A stretch of 64,000 bases of DNA from an uncultured Bacteroidales bacterium (GCA_900316795.1 ONEF01000005.1:62001-126000), one strand, 5' to 3'. Numbered from the stretch's first letter, positions 27,579 to 36,613 are shown. Numbers and translations: made by a program. Notes: generated from the sequence alone by a model not told the origin.

Positions 27579-28607
27579 ATGAATACAATGATTGTATCTC
27601 CTTCCCCTCACGTTCACGGGAAGGAATCTACCAGGAAGCTGATGGGCGATGTGATAATAGCATTGCTGCCGGCTGTTCTGGTTTCAATCTGGTTCTTCGG
27701 CTTGAGTGCCATACATCTTGTATGCGTGAGCGTCCTTGCATGTGTGGTTTTCGAGTTTCTTATCCAGAAATTTCTGCTTAAGGGAAGAAGCACCGTAGGA
27801 GATCTTTCAGCAGTGGTTACCGGAGTGCTGCTGGCCCTGAACCTTCCGGTATGCTCTCCTTGGTGGCTCATTGTCATAGGTGCCCTTGTGGCAATCGGCA
27901 TAGCCAAGATGACTTTCGGAGGACTCGGACAGAACTTGTTCAATCCGGCTCTGGTTGCCCGTGTGGTTCTGCTGGTTTCATTCCCTGTCCTTATGACCGG
28001 AACCGCATTCCACGCTCCTGAGACAGGTTATCTCTTTGGCAACGGAGACTTTGCTTCCGCAGCCCTTGACGCAACTTCCGGCGCAACTCCGCTGGGATTC
28101 GTGAAGGAGCAGCTGGCCAAAGGTGTGGCAATGGAAGAAATCATGGCTACCCCTGGTCTTTCCTACACGCAGCTTCTTTTCGCCAACATGGGCGGAAGTG
28201 CCGGAGAGCTTTCTGCAATAGCTCTGCTTCTGGGCTTCATCTATCTGCTCTGCAGAAGAGTCATAAAGCCTTGGATATCGCTGAGCATACTTGTTACGGT
28301 TTTCGTGTTTGCAGGAATTCTTTACCTTGCAAATCCTGCAAAGTTCGTAGATCCTGTTTTCCATATACTTAACGGAGGTCTGCTCTTGGGAGCATTCTTC
28401 ATGGCAACAGACTATGTAACCTCTCCTATGGTAACCAAGGGGCAGGTGATCTTCGGTATAGGCATCGGTATCATAACGGTTCTTATCAGAACTTTCGGAG
28501 CTTATCCGGAAGGCGTTTCATTCGCTATCCTGATAATGAACGCTACCGTTCCGCTGTTGAATAAATTCCAACCTAAGAGATTTGCGGTGGAGGCGCAGAA
28601 AAAGTAA
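27579..28607 (+). CDS. rnfD: Rnf complex subunit D (flavinylated membrane subunit)
   Basis: A 342-residue inner-membrane subunit carrying covalent FMN. About eight to nine hydrophobic segments are visible. The flavinylation motif SGATPLG places the FMN on Thr170. Other family blocks are GGLGQNLFNPALVARV and FFMATDYVTSPMVTKGQVIFG. The start MNTMIVSPSPHVHGKEST is typical. It ends in TAATG overlap with rnfG, so the two are probably translationally coupled. Confidence 0.95.
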   Translation: MNTMIVSPSPHVHGKESTRKLMGDVIIALLPAVLVSIWFFGLSAIHLVCVSVLACVVFEFLIQKFLLKGRSTVGDLSAVVTGVLLALNLPVCSPWWLIVIGALVAIGIAKMTFGGLGQNLFNPALVARVVLLVSFPVLMTGTAFHAPETGYLFGNGDFASAALDATSGATPLGFVKEQLAKGVAMEEIMATPGLSYTQLLFANMGGSAGELSAIALLLGFIYLLCRRVIKPWISLSILVTVFVFAGILYLANPAKFVDPVFHILNGGLLLGAFFMATDYVTSPMVTKGQVIFGIGIGIITVLIRTFGAYPEGVSFAILIMNATVPLLNKFQPKRFAVEAQKK

Positions 28608-29206
28608 TGGCTATCAAATCATCACTCAGAAACATGGTACTTGTGCTCACTCTGGTATGTTTGGGCGCATCTGCCGCCGTGGCAGTAGTTTACGCTGTCA
28701 CTAAAGATCCTATTGCCGCTGCTTCCGTCGCCAAGACCAACAAGGCGATAGAAGAAGTTGTTCCTCAGTTTGACAACAATCCTTCCGAGGAAGTTCTTAT
28801 GGTTGCAGCCGATCTCCAGAAACCTGAGGAGACCAACAAGGTTTATGTGGCCAAAAAAGGTGGAGAGGTTGTCGGCTACGCAGTTGAGAGCACAACCAAG
28901 AAAGGTTTCGGAGGAGCCTTCTCTATCATGGTGGGCTTCACTCCGGACGGAAAAGTGTTCAACACTTCAGTTCTCTCTCATTCCGAGACTCCTGGCCTGG
29001 GTGCCAAGATCACAGACAAAGGCAGTCATTTCATCACACAGTGGAAAGGCAAGAACCTTACAGACGGAAGCGTTAACCTCTCCGTCAAGAAAGACGGTGG
29101 AGACATTGATGCCATCACAGCATCTACAATATCTTCAAGAGCTTTCTGCGATGCCATGGAAAGGGCAGCCAACACTTTCAGCAATATCAACACAGAAAAT
29201 CAATAG
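28607..29206 (+). CDS. rnfG: Rnf complex subunit G (FMN-binding)
   Basis: A 199-residue subunit with one N-terminal membrane anchor (about residues 8-31) and a periplasmic FMN-binding domain. HSETPGLGAKI and FITQWKGKNL are family blocks. The usual flavinylation signal is D-x-x-[ST]-G-A-T; here it reads DAITASTISS, so the Gly is Ala and the next Ala is Ser, but the acceptor Thr174 is kept. It overlaps rnfD by one base and is followed 3 bases later by rnfE. Confidence 0.93.
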   Translation: MAIKSSLRNMVLVLTLVCLGASAAVAVVYAVTKDPIAAASVAKTNKAIEEVVPQFDNNPSEEVLMVAADLQKPEETNKVYVAKKGGEVVGYAVESTTKKGFGGAFSIMVGFTPDGKVFNTSVLSHSETPGLGAKITDKGSHFITQWKGKNLTDGSVNLSVKKDGGDIDAITASTISSRAFCDAMERAANTFSNINTENQ

Positions 29207-29209
29207 GTT

Positions 29210-29803
29210 ATGAGCAAGTTCAGATATCTTATAGACGGTATTGTAAAGAACAACCCGACCTTCGTTCTGGTTCTGGGTATGTGCCCTACTCTTGCAACAA
29301 CAACATCTGCTGTAAACGGTATGGGTATGGGACTTGCCACCATGGCGGTTCTGATATGTTCTAACATGGTTATATCTCTCCTTGCTCCGGTTATCCCGAA
29401 CAAGGTCAGGATACCTTGCTACATTGTGGTGATTGCTGCGTTTGTAACTGTTGTACAGTTTGTCATGCAGGCTTTCACACCTGGTTTGTATGAGACTTTG
29501 GGTATCTTCATCCCTCTGATTGTGGTAAACTGCATCGTGCTCGGAAGAGCCGAGGCTTTCGCAAACAAGCACTCCGTAGGAGAGAGCGCGCTGGACGGCC
29601 TCGGAATCGGAATCGGATTTACCCTGGCTCTGACCTGCATAGGTCTGATAAGAGAAATCCTCGGAAACCTTTCCGTATTCGAGAACAAATTCTCTTCCTC
29701 AGACGGAATGTTGGTATTTGTACTGGCTCCCGGAGCTTTCCTGGTGCTCGGTTATCTTATGGTATTGTTCAACAAGCTTAAAGACCGCAAGAAAAAGGCC
29801 TAG
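29210..29803 (+). CDS. rnfE: Rnf complex subunit E
   Basis: A 197-residue inner-membrane subunit of the RnfA/RnfE (NqrD/E) family with six membrane segments. The first part reads GIVKNNPTFVLVLGMCPTLA, with the conserved Cys that helps hold an intramembrane iron centre. The second conserved block is IPLIVVNCIVLGRAEAFA, with its paired Cys. The protein pairs with RnfA as an inverted pseudo-symmetric dimer. The next gene, rnfA, is 20 bases away. Confidence 0.95.
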   Translation: MSKFRYLIDGIVKNNPTFVLVLGMCPTLATTTSAVNGMGMGLATMAVLICSNMVISLLAPVIPNKVRIPCYIVVIAAFVTVVQFVMQAFTPGLYETLGIFIPLIVVNCIVLGRAEAFANKHSVGESALDGLGIGIGFTLALTCIGLIREILGNLSVFENKFSSSDGMLVFVLAPGAFLVLGYLMVLFNKLKDRKKKA

Positions 29804-29823
29804 GCAGTTAAATAGAAAAGATT

Positions 29824-30444
29824 ATGGAATATTTGATTATCATAATTTCGGCAGTATTCGTAAACAACGTGGTACTTAGCCAGTTCTTGGGAATTTGCCC
29901 GTTCCTGGGCGTTTCCAAGAAAGTCTCCACTGCTTTCGGAATGAGCCTTGCGCTGGTGCTTGTGATGGGACTTGCTACATTGGTGACTTACCTTATCCAG
30001 AACTATGTTCTCATCAACACCTGGTTCGGAGAAAAGATGGACATCACCTTCATGCAGACCATCGTGTTCATCCTTGTTATTGCAGCACTGGTACAGATGG
30101 TGGAAATCATCCTCAAGAAGATAAACCCTACACTTTATCAGGCATTGGGAATCTTCCTTCCTCTGATTACCACCAACTGCGCGGTTCTGGGAGCCGCCCT
30201 CCTGGTTGTAACCAAGGAGTTCTCAGCCAAGGGTGTCGAGTCTCACATGATGAACCTTGGAGAAAGCGTGGTTTATTCAATGAGCCTTGCCATAGGTTTT
30301 GGAATAGCCATCATACTCTTTGCGGGAATGAGGGAGCAGCTTGAACTGAGCAATGTTCCAAAGTCTCTGAAGGGAACCCCTATAGCTCTGATCACAGCCG
30401 GCCTTCTGGCTCTTGCTTTCATGGGCTTCCAGGGAATCGTCTAA
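29824..30444 (+). CDS. rnfA: Rnf complex subunit A
   Basis: A 206-residue six-segment inner-membrane subunit, homologue of RnfE. VNNVVLSQFLGICPFLGVSK has the first conserved Cys, and LPLITTNCAVLGAALL the second. Together with rnfBCDGE this completes a full Rnf set, so the cell should be able to couple ferredoxin oxidation to NAD+ reduction with an ion gradient. It is the last rnf gene; a small TPR gene follows 50 bases later. Confidence 0.95.
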   Translation: MEYLIIIISAVFVNNVVLSQFLGICPFLGVSKKVSTAFGMSLALVLVMGLATLVTYLIQNYVLINTWFGEKMDITFMQTIVFILVIAALVQMVEIILKKINPTLYQALGIFLPLITTNCAVLGAALLVVTKEFSAKGVESHMMNLGESVVYSMSLAIGFGIAIILFAGMREQLELSNVPKSLKGTPIALITAGLLALAFMGFQGIV

Positions 30445-30494
30445 AAGCAGAAGCAGGGACCTTGCAGAAATGTTTAGAATAAGCAGAACATAAA

Positions 30495-30785
30495 TTGGAA
30501 GACAAAAAGAAAATACTTGGACAGATAATCTCCGCCGTGGAGATTGAGGCTCTTATGAGAGAGGGGAAAAACGAGGAGGCGCACTCCAGCCTTTCCAACC
30601 TTCTGAAGAAGGAGCCGAAGAATTCCTATGCCTGGTATCTTCTCGGAAACCTCTACAGCCGTCAGCAACTTTACAGAGAAGCTCTTGAGGCCTACAACAA
30701 TGCAAAGTTGCTTGAACCCGACGGACCTGCCGCCGCTGCCGTTGACTGGGTGGTGGAGCAGATGTCTGCAAGTGACGGGCTTTAG
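30495..30785 (+). CDS. Small tetratricopeptide-repeat protein
   Basis: A 96-residue cytosolic protein with about one and a half TPR units: EALMREGKNEEAHSSLSNLL and NSYAWYLLGNLYSRQQLYRE followed by ALEAYNNAKLLEPDGPA. The only sensible start is TTG at 30495 (frame EDKKKILGQI); an ATG start would lose the first helix. It lies between rnfA and a strong terminator, so it is probably the last gene of the rnf transcript. A scaffolding role is possible but not shown. Confidence 0.7.
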   Translation: MEDKKKILGQIISAVEIEALMREGKNEEAHSSLSNLLKKEPKNSYAWYLLGNLYSRQQLYREALEAYNNAKLLEPDGPAAAAVDWVVEQMSASDGL

Positions 30786-30841
30786 GAGGTTTTTCCAATC
30801 GGCGATGGTCCTTTGCAACATTCAGAGAATCAGCACATTCT

Positions 30842-30876
30842 AAAAAGCACCCCCGATTTTTAAGGGGGTGCTTTTT
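30842..30876 (+). terminator. Strong terminator after the rnf run
   Basis: A perfect 13-bp inverted repeat (AAAAAGCACCCCC and GGGGGTGCTTTTT) around a 9-nt loop; the final T-run is part of the stem. It closes the long plus-strand run that includes dnaB and rnf. Confidence 0.92.
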
Positions 30877-30900
30877 GTATATCCTTGAGGATCATCTATA

Positions 30901-30956
30901 TACAAGGCACTATCGCCGAGAGCTGAGAGGCTACATACAAGGCACCATCGCCGAGA
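30901..30956 (+). repeat. Direct repeat pair containing ATCGCCGA
   Basis: Two 21-nt copies, 30901-30921 and 30936-30956, start 35 bases apart. Each reads TACAAGGCAC, then T or C, then ATCGCCGAGA. They lie between the rnf terminator and the promoter of the first metalloprotease. The second half is the ATCGCNGA motif that recurs across the window. The rest of the 292-base gap (30786-31077) holds only the terminator and a promoter box. Confidence 0.7.
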
Positions 30957-31022
30957 AGCAGAATGACTTTCCTTTTAGCTCGGGAAAGAGTCTAACAATA
31001 ACGTTAACTGCATTACTTTTTG

Positions 31023-31030
31023 TATATTTG
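31023..31030 (+). promoter_or_regulatory. -7 box for the first metalloprotease gene
   Basis: TATATTTG is an exact TAnnTTTG match, 48 bases before the ATG, giving a leader of about 40 nt. No TTTG at the ideal -33 spacing was found. Confidence 0.6.
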
Positions 31031-31077
31031 AGTGTTATTAATCGTGACAAATAATCAATCCAAAATTAACTGTCAAT

Positions 31078-33717
31078 ATGAGATCAACAACTAAAGCACG
31101 TCTGACAACTCTTGTGTCAGCCCTCTGCATCGCTGCTGTAATGTGCCTGAGCGTGTCCCAGGCTTCAGCTCAGAGAAAGAACAGGGACTCCAAGAAGGAC
31201 GCTCCAACTGCCCAGACTCCTCCTAAGGATGGACAGACCCCAGGTCAGCCTCCAAAGAAGAAAGGTCCTGAATCTCTTGAAAAATTCGTAAAGAAAGACG
31301 CCAAGGTGATGAAAGGCCTTACCACCGTCTATAACCAGGACGACAAGTGGTACATTTCCATCAACGATTCCATTATCGGAAGAGACCTCGAACTGGTATC
31401 CAGAATCGGAAAGAGCGCCGAGGGTGGAAGAAGGGGCTTCAACGGCTATGCCGGAGACCAGGTTTCAGAGAGCATGGTCAGATTCTCCAAAGGCCCGGGC
31501 AACAAGATTTTCCTCCATCAGGTAATGCTCCGCGAGAGGGCTACCGGAAGGATGGCCGAGAACGTGAAGAATTCAAATACAACTGCTATAGTAGCTTCAT
31601 TTGACATTGCTGCTTGGAACGGAGACAAGAGCGAGAATGTGATTGACGTCACCAATTTCCTTCTTACCGAGAATCCGATGCTTCACTTCAACAAGTATAT
31701 CAAGCGCAGCTTTACCCTTCAGAACTTCATCAAGGACCGTTGCTATGTTTCCGGCATAAACACATATCCTATCAACACCGAGTTCAAGACCGTCATCACT
31801 TACGGCAAGGAGAACGGCCAGAGCGCAACCTACGAGTACAACGCTTCCCTTGTCATGCTTCCTAAGGAGCCTATGATGGGCCGTATCGTGGACCCTAGGG
31901 TCGGATACTTCACCGTCAGATATACAGACTTTGACATGAACCCTCAGGGCGTAGAATCAGTTGCTCTTGCAGCACGCTGGAGACTGGAACCAAAACCGGA
32001 GGATCTGCAGAAATATATCAACGGGGAACTTGTAGAGCCTCAGAAGCCAATCGTGATATACATAGACCCTACAACTCCAAAGGAGTGGGTTCCATATCTG
32101 ATAGCCGGCGTCAACGACTGGCAGGTTGCATTTGAAAAGGCCGGTTTCAAGAACGCGATCATGGCAAAAGTGGCTCCAACCAAGGAAGAGGACCCGACAT
32201 GGTCTTTGGACGATGCTACCCATTCAGCTATTGTCTATAAGCCATCAGACGTAGCCAACGCCAGCGGTCCTCACGTATCCGACCCGAGGAGCGGTGAGAT
32301 CATAGAGACCCATATCAACTGGTACCATAACGTGATGAGCCTTCTTAGAAACTGGTACTTTGTACAGTGCTCTCCTTCAGACCCTATGGCCAGGAAGATG
32401 GAACTTCCTACCGAACTCATGGGAGAACTCATCCGCTTCGTGTCTTCTCACGAGGTTGGCCACACCCTTGGTCTGAGACACAACTTCACAGGCAGCAACT
32501 GCCCTATCTATACAGTTGACAACCTCAAGAATGTTGAGTTCCTCAAGAAATACGGCCATGCTTCATCCATTATGGACTATGCACGTTTCCTCTACCTGGC
32601 CGAGGCCAAGGACAACATTCCTCAGAACCTTCTCTTCCCTAACATAGGCCCTTATGACAAGTGGGCCATAGAGTGGGGCTACAGGTACTATCCTCAGTTC
32701 AAGACTCCGAAGGAAGAAAGCGAATATCTGAAGAAAGTGGTTACGGAGAAGCTGAAGGATCCTACAGGTATCTACAAGTTCGGAACCGAGAGCGATCCTT
32801 CCGACCCTCGTTACCAGAGCGAGGACCTTGGCGTTAACCAGATCGAGAGCAACGAGGTAGGTATGCGCAACCTCAAGGTGATAATGGACAACATCGAAGA
32901 CTGGACTGCCACTCCAAACGAGCCTTACACCAACCTTTCCACCATCTACGACCAGGTTGTGAACCAGTACAAGAGATATGTCAACCATGTAGCCAAGTAC
33001 ATCGGCGGTATCTACACTGAGGTCAAGCTCGCCGAGGAACCGGGCAACATCCGCACATTCGTGGACAAGGCAAAGCAGCAGGAAGCTCTCAACTTCCTCA
33101 AGAAGCATTTCTTTACCGCACCTAAGTGGCTCCTTAAGGACGAAGTCTTCAACAAGACACGCAAGGACAAGCTTACTGTCATGCAGGGAATCTACAACGG
33201 AACCCTCGGCAAGCTCGTTGACAACCGTGTTCTTGACAACATGTGCAGTGCAGAGGTGGCTCTCGGAAAGAACGCTTATACCATCGAGAATTATTTCAAC
33301 GATCTGAACAACATCATATTCGCTCCTATCCCTGCAGATCCTCAGGATGCAGCTTACCGCCGTCTGATGCAGAAGATATATGTCCAGAAGCTCTGCGACA
33401 TGTACACAGGATCAGGCAACGGCAACTCTTCCGGCGGAATGATCGTCATCTACACTCCTGAAGAGAAGGGCAACTCCGATGTTTCTTCAATGATTCTCGG
33501 CCAGCTGGAGATGCTCCAGAACAAGTTCAAGGCAGCATCCACCAACACTACAACCCTCAACGGAGCCCACAACCGTTTCCTCTACGAGAGGGTAAGGAGA
33601 GCCATCACAGACCAGAGGCAGAAGGCTTCAACTCCTTCAGCATCACCGTTCGGCATCGCTGAGGAAGAAGGTGCGGCATCTGAAGAATTCGGCACCGCCT
33701 GCACACTTGGCCTTTAG
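31078..33717 (+). CDS. Secreted metzincin-like zinc metalloprotease (DUF5117/DUF5118 type), copy 1
   Basis: An 879-residue exported protein of the zinc-dependent metalloprotease group common in Bacteroidota. A signal peptide (residues 1-32, ending ASA) is followed by a basic Pro/Lys-rich linker. The N-terminal DUF5118/DUF5117-like part begins KGLTTVYNQDDKWYISINDS. The catalytic motif HEVGHTLGLRHN places zinc ligands at H458, H462 and H468 with the general base E459, and the Met-turn SSIMDYAR has M499. The C-terminal part (LGQLEMLQNKFKAASTNTTT) is shared with copy 2. The last 25 residues (from about 853) have no match in copy 2. A terminator-like hairpin follows. The substrate is unknown. Confidence 0.88.
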   Translation: MRSTTKARLTTLVSALCIAAVMCLSVSQASAQRKNRDSKKDAPTAQTPPKDGQTPGQPPKKKGPESLEKFVKKDAKVMKGLTTVYNQDDKWYISINDSIIGRDLELVSRIGKSAEGGRRGFNGYAGDQVSESMVRFSKGPGNKIFLHQVMLRERATGRMAENVKNSNTTAIVASFDIAAWNGDKSENVIDVTNFLLTENPMLHFNKYIKRSFTLQNFIKDRCYVSGINTYPINTEFKTVITYGKENGQSATYEYNASLVMLPKEPMMGRIVDPRVGYFTVRYTDFDMNPQGVESVALAARWRLEPKPEDLQKYINGELVEPQKPIVIYIDPTTPKEWVPYLIAGVNDWQVAFEKAGFKNAIMAKVAPTKEEDPTWSLDDATHSAIVYKPSDVANASGPHVSDPRSGEIIETHINWYHNVMSLLRNWYFVQCSPSDPMARKMELPTELMGELIRFVSSHEVGHTLGLRHNFTGSNCPIYTVDNLKNVEFLKKYGHASSIMDYARFLYLAEAKDNIPQNLLFPNIGPYDKWAIEWGYRYYPQFKTPKEESEYLKKVVTEKLKDPTGIYKFGTESDPSDPRYQSEDLGVNQIESNEVGMRNLKVIMDNIEDWTATPNEPYTNLSTIYDQVVNQYKRYVNHVAKYIGGIYTEVKLAEEPGNIRTFVDKAKQQEALNFLKKHFFTAPKWLLKDEVFNKTRKDKLTVMQGIYNGTLGKLVDNRVLDNMCSAEVALGKNAYTIENYFNDLNNIIFAPIPADPQDAAYRRLMQKIYVQKLCDMYTGSGNGNSSGGMIVIYTPEEKGNSDVSSMILGQLEMLQNKFKAASTNTTTLNGAHNRFLYERVRRAITDQRQKASTPSASPFGIAEEEGAASEEFGTACTLGL

Positions 33718-33729
33718 CATCGGCGAATT

Positions 33730-33760
33730 GTATCAGGCTCGCTCACACTCAGCCTGATAC
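33730..33760 (+). other. Inverted repeat after metalloprotease copy 1
   Basis: A perfect 10-bp inverted repeat (GTATCAGGCT and AGCCTGATAC) with an 11-nt loop, 12 bases after the stop codon. There is no T-run, so it is more likely an mRNA 3'-end stabiliser than a terminator. A better terminator follows at 33797. Confidence 0.6.
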
Positions 33761-33796
33761 GCTGCAGCCTAAATGTTTGATACTCAATAAAATGCT

Positions 33797-33832
33797 AAAA
33801 GTGGTTCCTGCAAAAACGCAGGAACTACTTTT
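33797..33832 (+). terminator. Terminator after metalloprotease copy 1
   Basis: A 15-bp stem (AAAAGTGGTTCCTGC and GCAGGAACTACTTTT) with one G-U pair and a 6-nt loop, ending in TTTT. Confidence 0.85.
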
Positions 33833-33926
33833 CGTATAACTCTTATATTCAATATTTTAAGAGGCAGCTTCTAAAGGGTCCGACGAGGCTTTTTGTATCG
33901 CTGAGGAATAATCTTGAGTTTATTCT

Positions 33927-33934
33927 TATATTTG
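33927..33934 (+). promoter_or_regulatory. -7 box for the second metalloprotease gene
   Basis: TATATTTG matches TAnnTTTG exactly and lies 34 bases before the ATG at 33968. Copy 2 therefore appears to have its own promoter after the terminator of copy 1. A copy of ATCGCTGA lies just upstream at 33897. Confidence 0.6.
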
Positions 33935-33967
33935 AATATTGTAAATGTGAAATAGTTCCAAGGTCTT

Positions 33968-36532
33968 ATGAAGTCAATTATGAAGTCATATCTGTCTTTT
34001 TTTATGTCAGCTTTTATGTCAGCTTTTATGATAGCTGCGGTTCTGTGTCTGAGTGCATCACAAGTTTCTGCCCAGAGAAGGAGCAAGGATTCCAGGAAAG
34101 GCACTCCAGCTGCCGGGGCTATTGCCAAGGACGGGAATACTCCTGCCAAGGACGGACAGGCTCCTAAGAAGAAAGGTCCGGAATCTATGGACAAGTTCAT
34201 AAAGAAAGACGCCAGGGTAATGAAGGGCCTTACCACTGTCTATAACCAGGATGACAAATGGTACATTTCCATCAGCGATTCCATAATCGGAAGAGACCTT
34301 GAGCTGGTATCCAGGATTTCAAAGAGCGCCGAGGGCGGAAGAAAAGGTTCCGAAGGCTATGCCGGTGACATCCTAAGCCACGAAATGGTAAGATTCTCCA
34401 AAGGCCCCGGCAACAAGATTTTCCTCCATCACGTGATGCTTGAGGAAAGAGCCGCCAAAAGCATGGCTGAGAATGTGAAAAACTCCAACACTGCGGCCAT
34501 AGTGGCTTCCTTTGACATCGCTGCCTGGAACGGCGACAAGTCCGAGAATGTGATTGATGTCACCAATTTCCTGCTTACGGAAAACCCATTGCTGCACTTT
34601 GACAAATCCATGAAGCGGACATTCACCCTGCAGAACATGGTGAAGGAGCGCAGCTATGTTTCCGAGATCAAGACTTACCCGATCAACACAGAGTTCCGCA
34701 GCGTGATTACCTATGGCAAGGAGAACGGCCAGAGCGCAACCTACGAGTACAACGCATCTCTGGTTCTTCTGCCAAAGGAGCCGATGATGGGCCGTATAAT
34801 GGACCCTCGGGTAGGGTATTTCACAGAAAGTTTCACGGACTTTGACATGAATCCCCAAGGCGTTGAGAAAGTAAGTTTTGCAGCCCGCTGGAGACTGGAA
34901 CCCAAGCCGGAGGATCTCCAGAAATACCTCAACGGAGAACTGGTAGAACCCCGGAAGCCAATCGTGATATACATAGACCCGACAACTCCAAAGGAGTGGG
35001 TTCCTTATCTGATTGCCGGCGTCAACGACTGGCAGGCTGCATTTGAAGCAGCAGGATTCAAGAATGCCATAATGGCAAAGGAGGCTCCGTCAGCGGAGGA
35101 GGATCCTACCTGGTCTCTGGACGACGCCACACATTCGGCAATCGTCTATAAGCCGTCCACCGTTGCCAACGCCAGCGGACCTCACGTGTCCGATCCAAGG
35201 AGCGGCGAGATCATCGAGACCCACATCAACTGGTACCACAACGTCATGGACTTGTTGAGGAAATGGTATTTCATACAGTGCGCACCTTCAGACCCTATGG
35301 CAAGGAGCATGCAGCTTCCTACGGAGCTTATGGGACAGCTCATCCGCTTTGTCTCTTCGCACGAGGTCGGGCACACACTCGGACTGATGCATAACTTTGG
35401 CGGCAGCAACTGCCCGATCTACACCGTTGACAATCTCAAGAGTGTTGAGTTTCTGAAAAAGTACGGCCACTCGTCTTCCATTATGGACTATGCCCGTTTC
35501 CTGTATCTTGCAGAAGAGAAGGACAATATTCCCCAGGAGCTTCTCTTCCCGTGCATAGGCCCTTACGACAAATGGGCGATTGAGTGGGGATATAGATATT
35601 ATCCTCAGTTCAAGACTCCTCAGGAGGAAAGCGAATACCTGAAAAAGGTTGTCACTGAAAAGCTCAAGGACCCTTCCGGAATATACAAGTACGGAACCGA
35701 TATAGATCCTTCCGACCCTCGTTACCAGAGCGAAGACCTTGGTGCCAACCAGATGGAGAGCAACGAGCTCGGTATCAATAACCTCAAGGTTGTGATGGAC
35801 AACATCGAGAATTGGACTGCAACTCCCAACGAGCCTTTCACCAATCTCAGCGATATCTACGACCAGGTGGTGGACCAGTACAAGAGATACATCAACCATG
35901 TCGCCAAGTATATAGGCGGAGTAATGACTGAAGAGAAACTGGAGGAAGAGCCTGGCAGCGTCATAACATTTGTATCCAAGGCAAAGCAGCAGGAAGCCCT
36001 CAGTTTTCTCAAGAAGCATTTCTTCACCACTCCCAAGTGGCTGCTCAAGGAGGAGATCTTCACCAAGACCAAGAAGGACAAACTCAACATAATGCAGGGC
36101 ATCTACAACGCAGTCCTCACAAGACTTGTGGACAGCCGCGTCCTGGGCAACATCTGCAAGGCAGAAGAATCTCTTGGCAAGAACGCCTACACCATTGAGA
36201 ACTACTTCACGGACCTCAACAACATCATCTTCGCCCCTATACCTTCTGACCCCCAGGAGGCAGCTTTCCGCCGAATGATGCAGAAAATCTATGTCCAGAA
36301 ACTCTGCGATATGTACTCCGGACGCAGTTTCATTGCCCGTGGCTCAACCGCAGTTTACAGTCCTGGCGAGAAAGGCAATTCAGATGTTTCTTCAATGATT
36401 CTCGGCCAGTTGGAGATGCTCCAGAACAAGTTCAAGGCAGCATCCTCCAGCACCACCACCCTCAACGGAGCCCACAACCGCTTCCTCTACGAGAGAGTAA
36501 GACGCGCTATCACAGACCAGAGGCAGAAGTAA
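33968..36532 (+). CDS. Secreted metzincin-like zinc metalloprotease (DUF5117/DUF5118 type), copy 2
   Basis: An 854-residue paralogue of copy 1 with the same plan. The signal peptide is unusual, with an internal short repeat (SFFMSAFMSAFMIAAVLCLS); the DNA there holds a 12-nt tandem duplication. The catalytic motif is HEVGHTLGLMHN, with H465, E466, H469 and H475; the Arg of copy 1 is Met here. The Met-turn is SSIMDYAR with M506. Long blocks are identical between the copies (PKEWVPYLIAGVNDWQ, FVSSHEVGHTLGL), so this is a tandem duplication. It lacks the C-terminal 25 residues of copy 1. A first ATG at 33968 and another at 33980 both fit the signal peptide. Confidence 0.87.
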   Translation: MKSIMKSYLSFFMSAFMSAFMIAAVLCLSASQVSAQRRSKDSRKGTPAAGAIAKDGNTPAKDGQAPKKKGPESMDKFIKKDARVMKGLTTVYNQDDKWYISISDSIIGRDLELVSRISKSAEGGRKGSEGYAGDILSHEMVRFSKGPGNKIFLHHVMLEERAAKSMAENVKNSNTAAIVASFDIAAWNGDKSENVIDVTNFLLTENPLLHFDKSMKRTFTLQNMVKERSYVSEIKTYPINTEFRSVITYGKENGQSATYEYNASLVLLPKEPMMGRIMDPRVGYFTESFTDFDMNPQGVEKVSFAARWRLEPKPEDLQKYLNGELVEPRKPIVIYIDPTTPKEWVPYLIAGVNDWQAAFEAAGFKNAIMAKEAPSAEEDPTWSLDDATHSAIVYKPSTVANASGPHVSDPRSGEIIETHINWYHNVMDLLRKWYFIQCAPSDPMARSMQLPTELMGQLIRFVSSHEVGHTLGLMHNFGGSNCPIYTVDNLKSVEFLKKYGHSSSIMDYARFLYLAEEKDNIPQELLFPCIGPYDKWAIEWGYRYYPQFKTPQEESEYLKKVVTEKLKDPSGIYKYGTDIDPSDPRYQSEDLGANQMESNELGINNLKVVMDNIENWTATPNEPFTNLSDIYDQVVDQYKRYINHVAKYIGGVMTEEKLEEEPGSVITFVSKAKQQEALSFLKKHFFTTPKWLLKEEIFTKTKKDKLNIMQGIYNAVLTRLVDSRVLGNICKAEESLGKNAYTIENYFTDLNNIIFAPIPSDPQEAAFRRMMQKIYVQKLCDMYSGRSFIARGSTAVYSPGEKGNSDVSSMILGQLEMLQNKFKAASSSTTTLNGAHNRFLYERVRRAITDQRQK

Positions 36533-36540
36533 TGGTCTAA

Positions 36541-36613
36541 GTGAGCGGCAGTGTAAACTGTGGAGCCTCACTGGCTAATGCCTGAAATGAAGGTTTTGTG
36601 AGCGGCAGTGTAA
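36541..36613 (+). repeat. Direct repeat pair after metalloprotease copy 2
   Basis: GTGAGCGGCAGTGTAA occurs at 36541-36556 and again at 36598-36613. The 256-base gap 36533-36788 has no gene; it holds this pair, a hairpin, and a second repeat pair at 36724-36772. Confidence 0.65.

Noticed and set aside
30495-30785. The small TPR gene as a random open frame
   Set aside because: Initially doubtful because it starts with TTG, but the TPR pattern is clear and it lies directly between rnfA and a strong terminator, so I kept it as a gene with moderate confidence.
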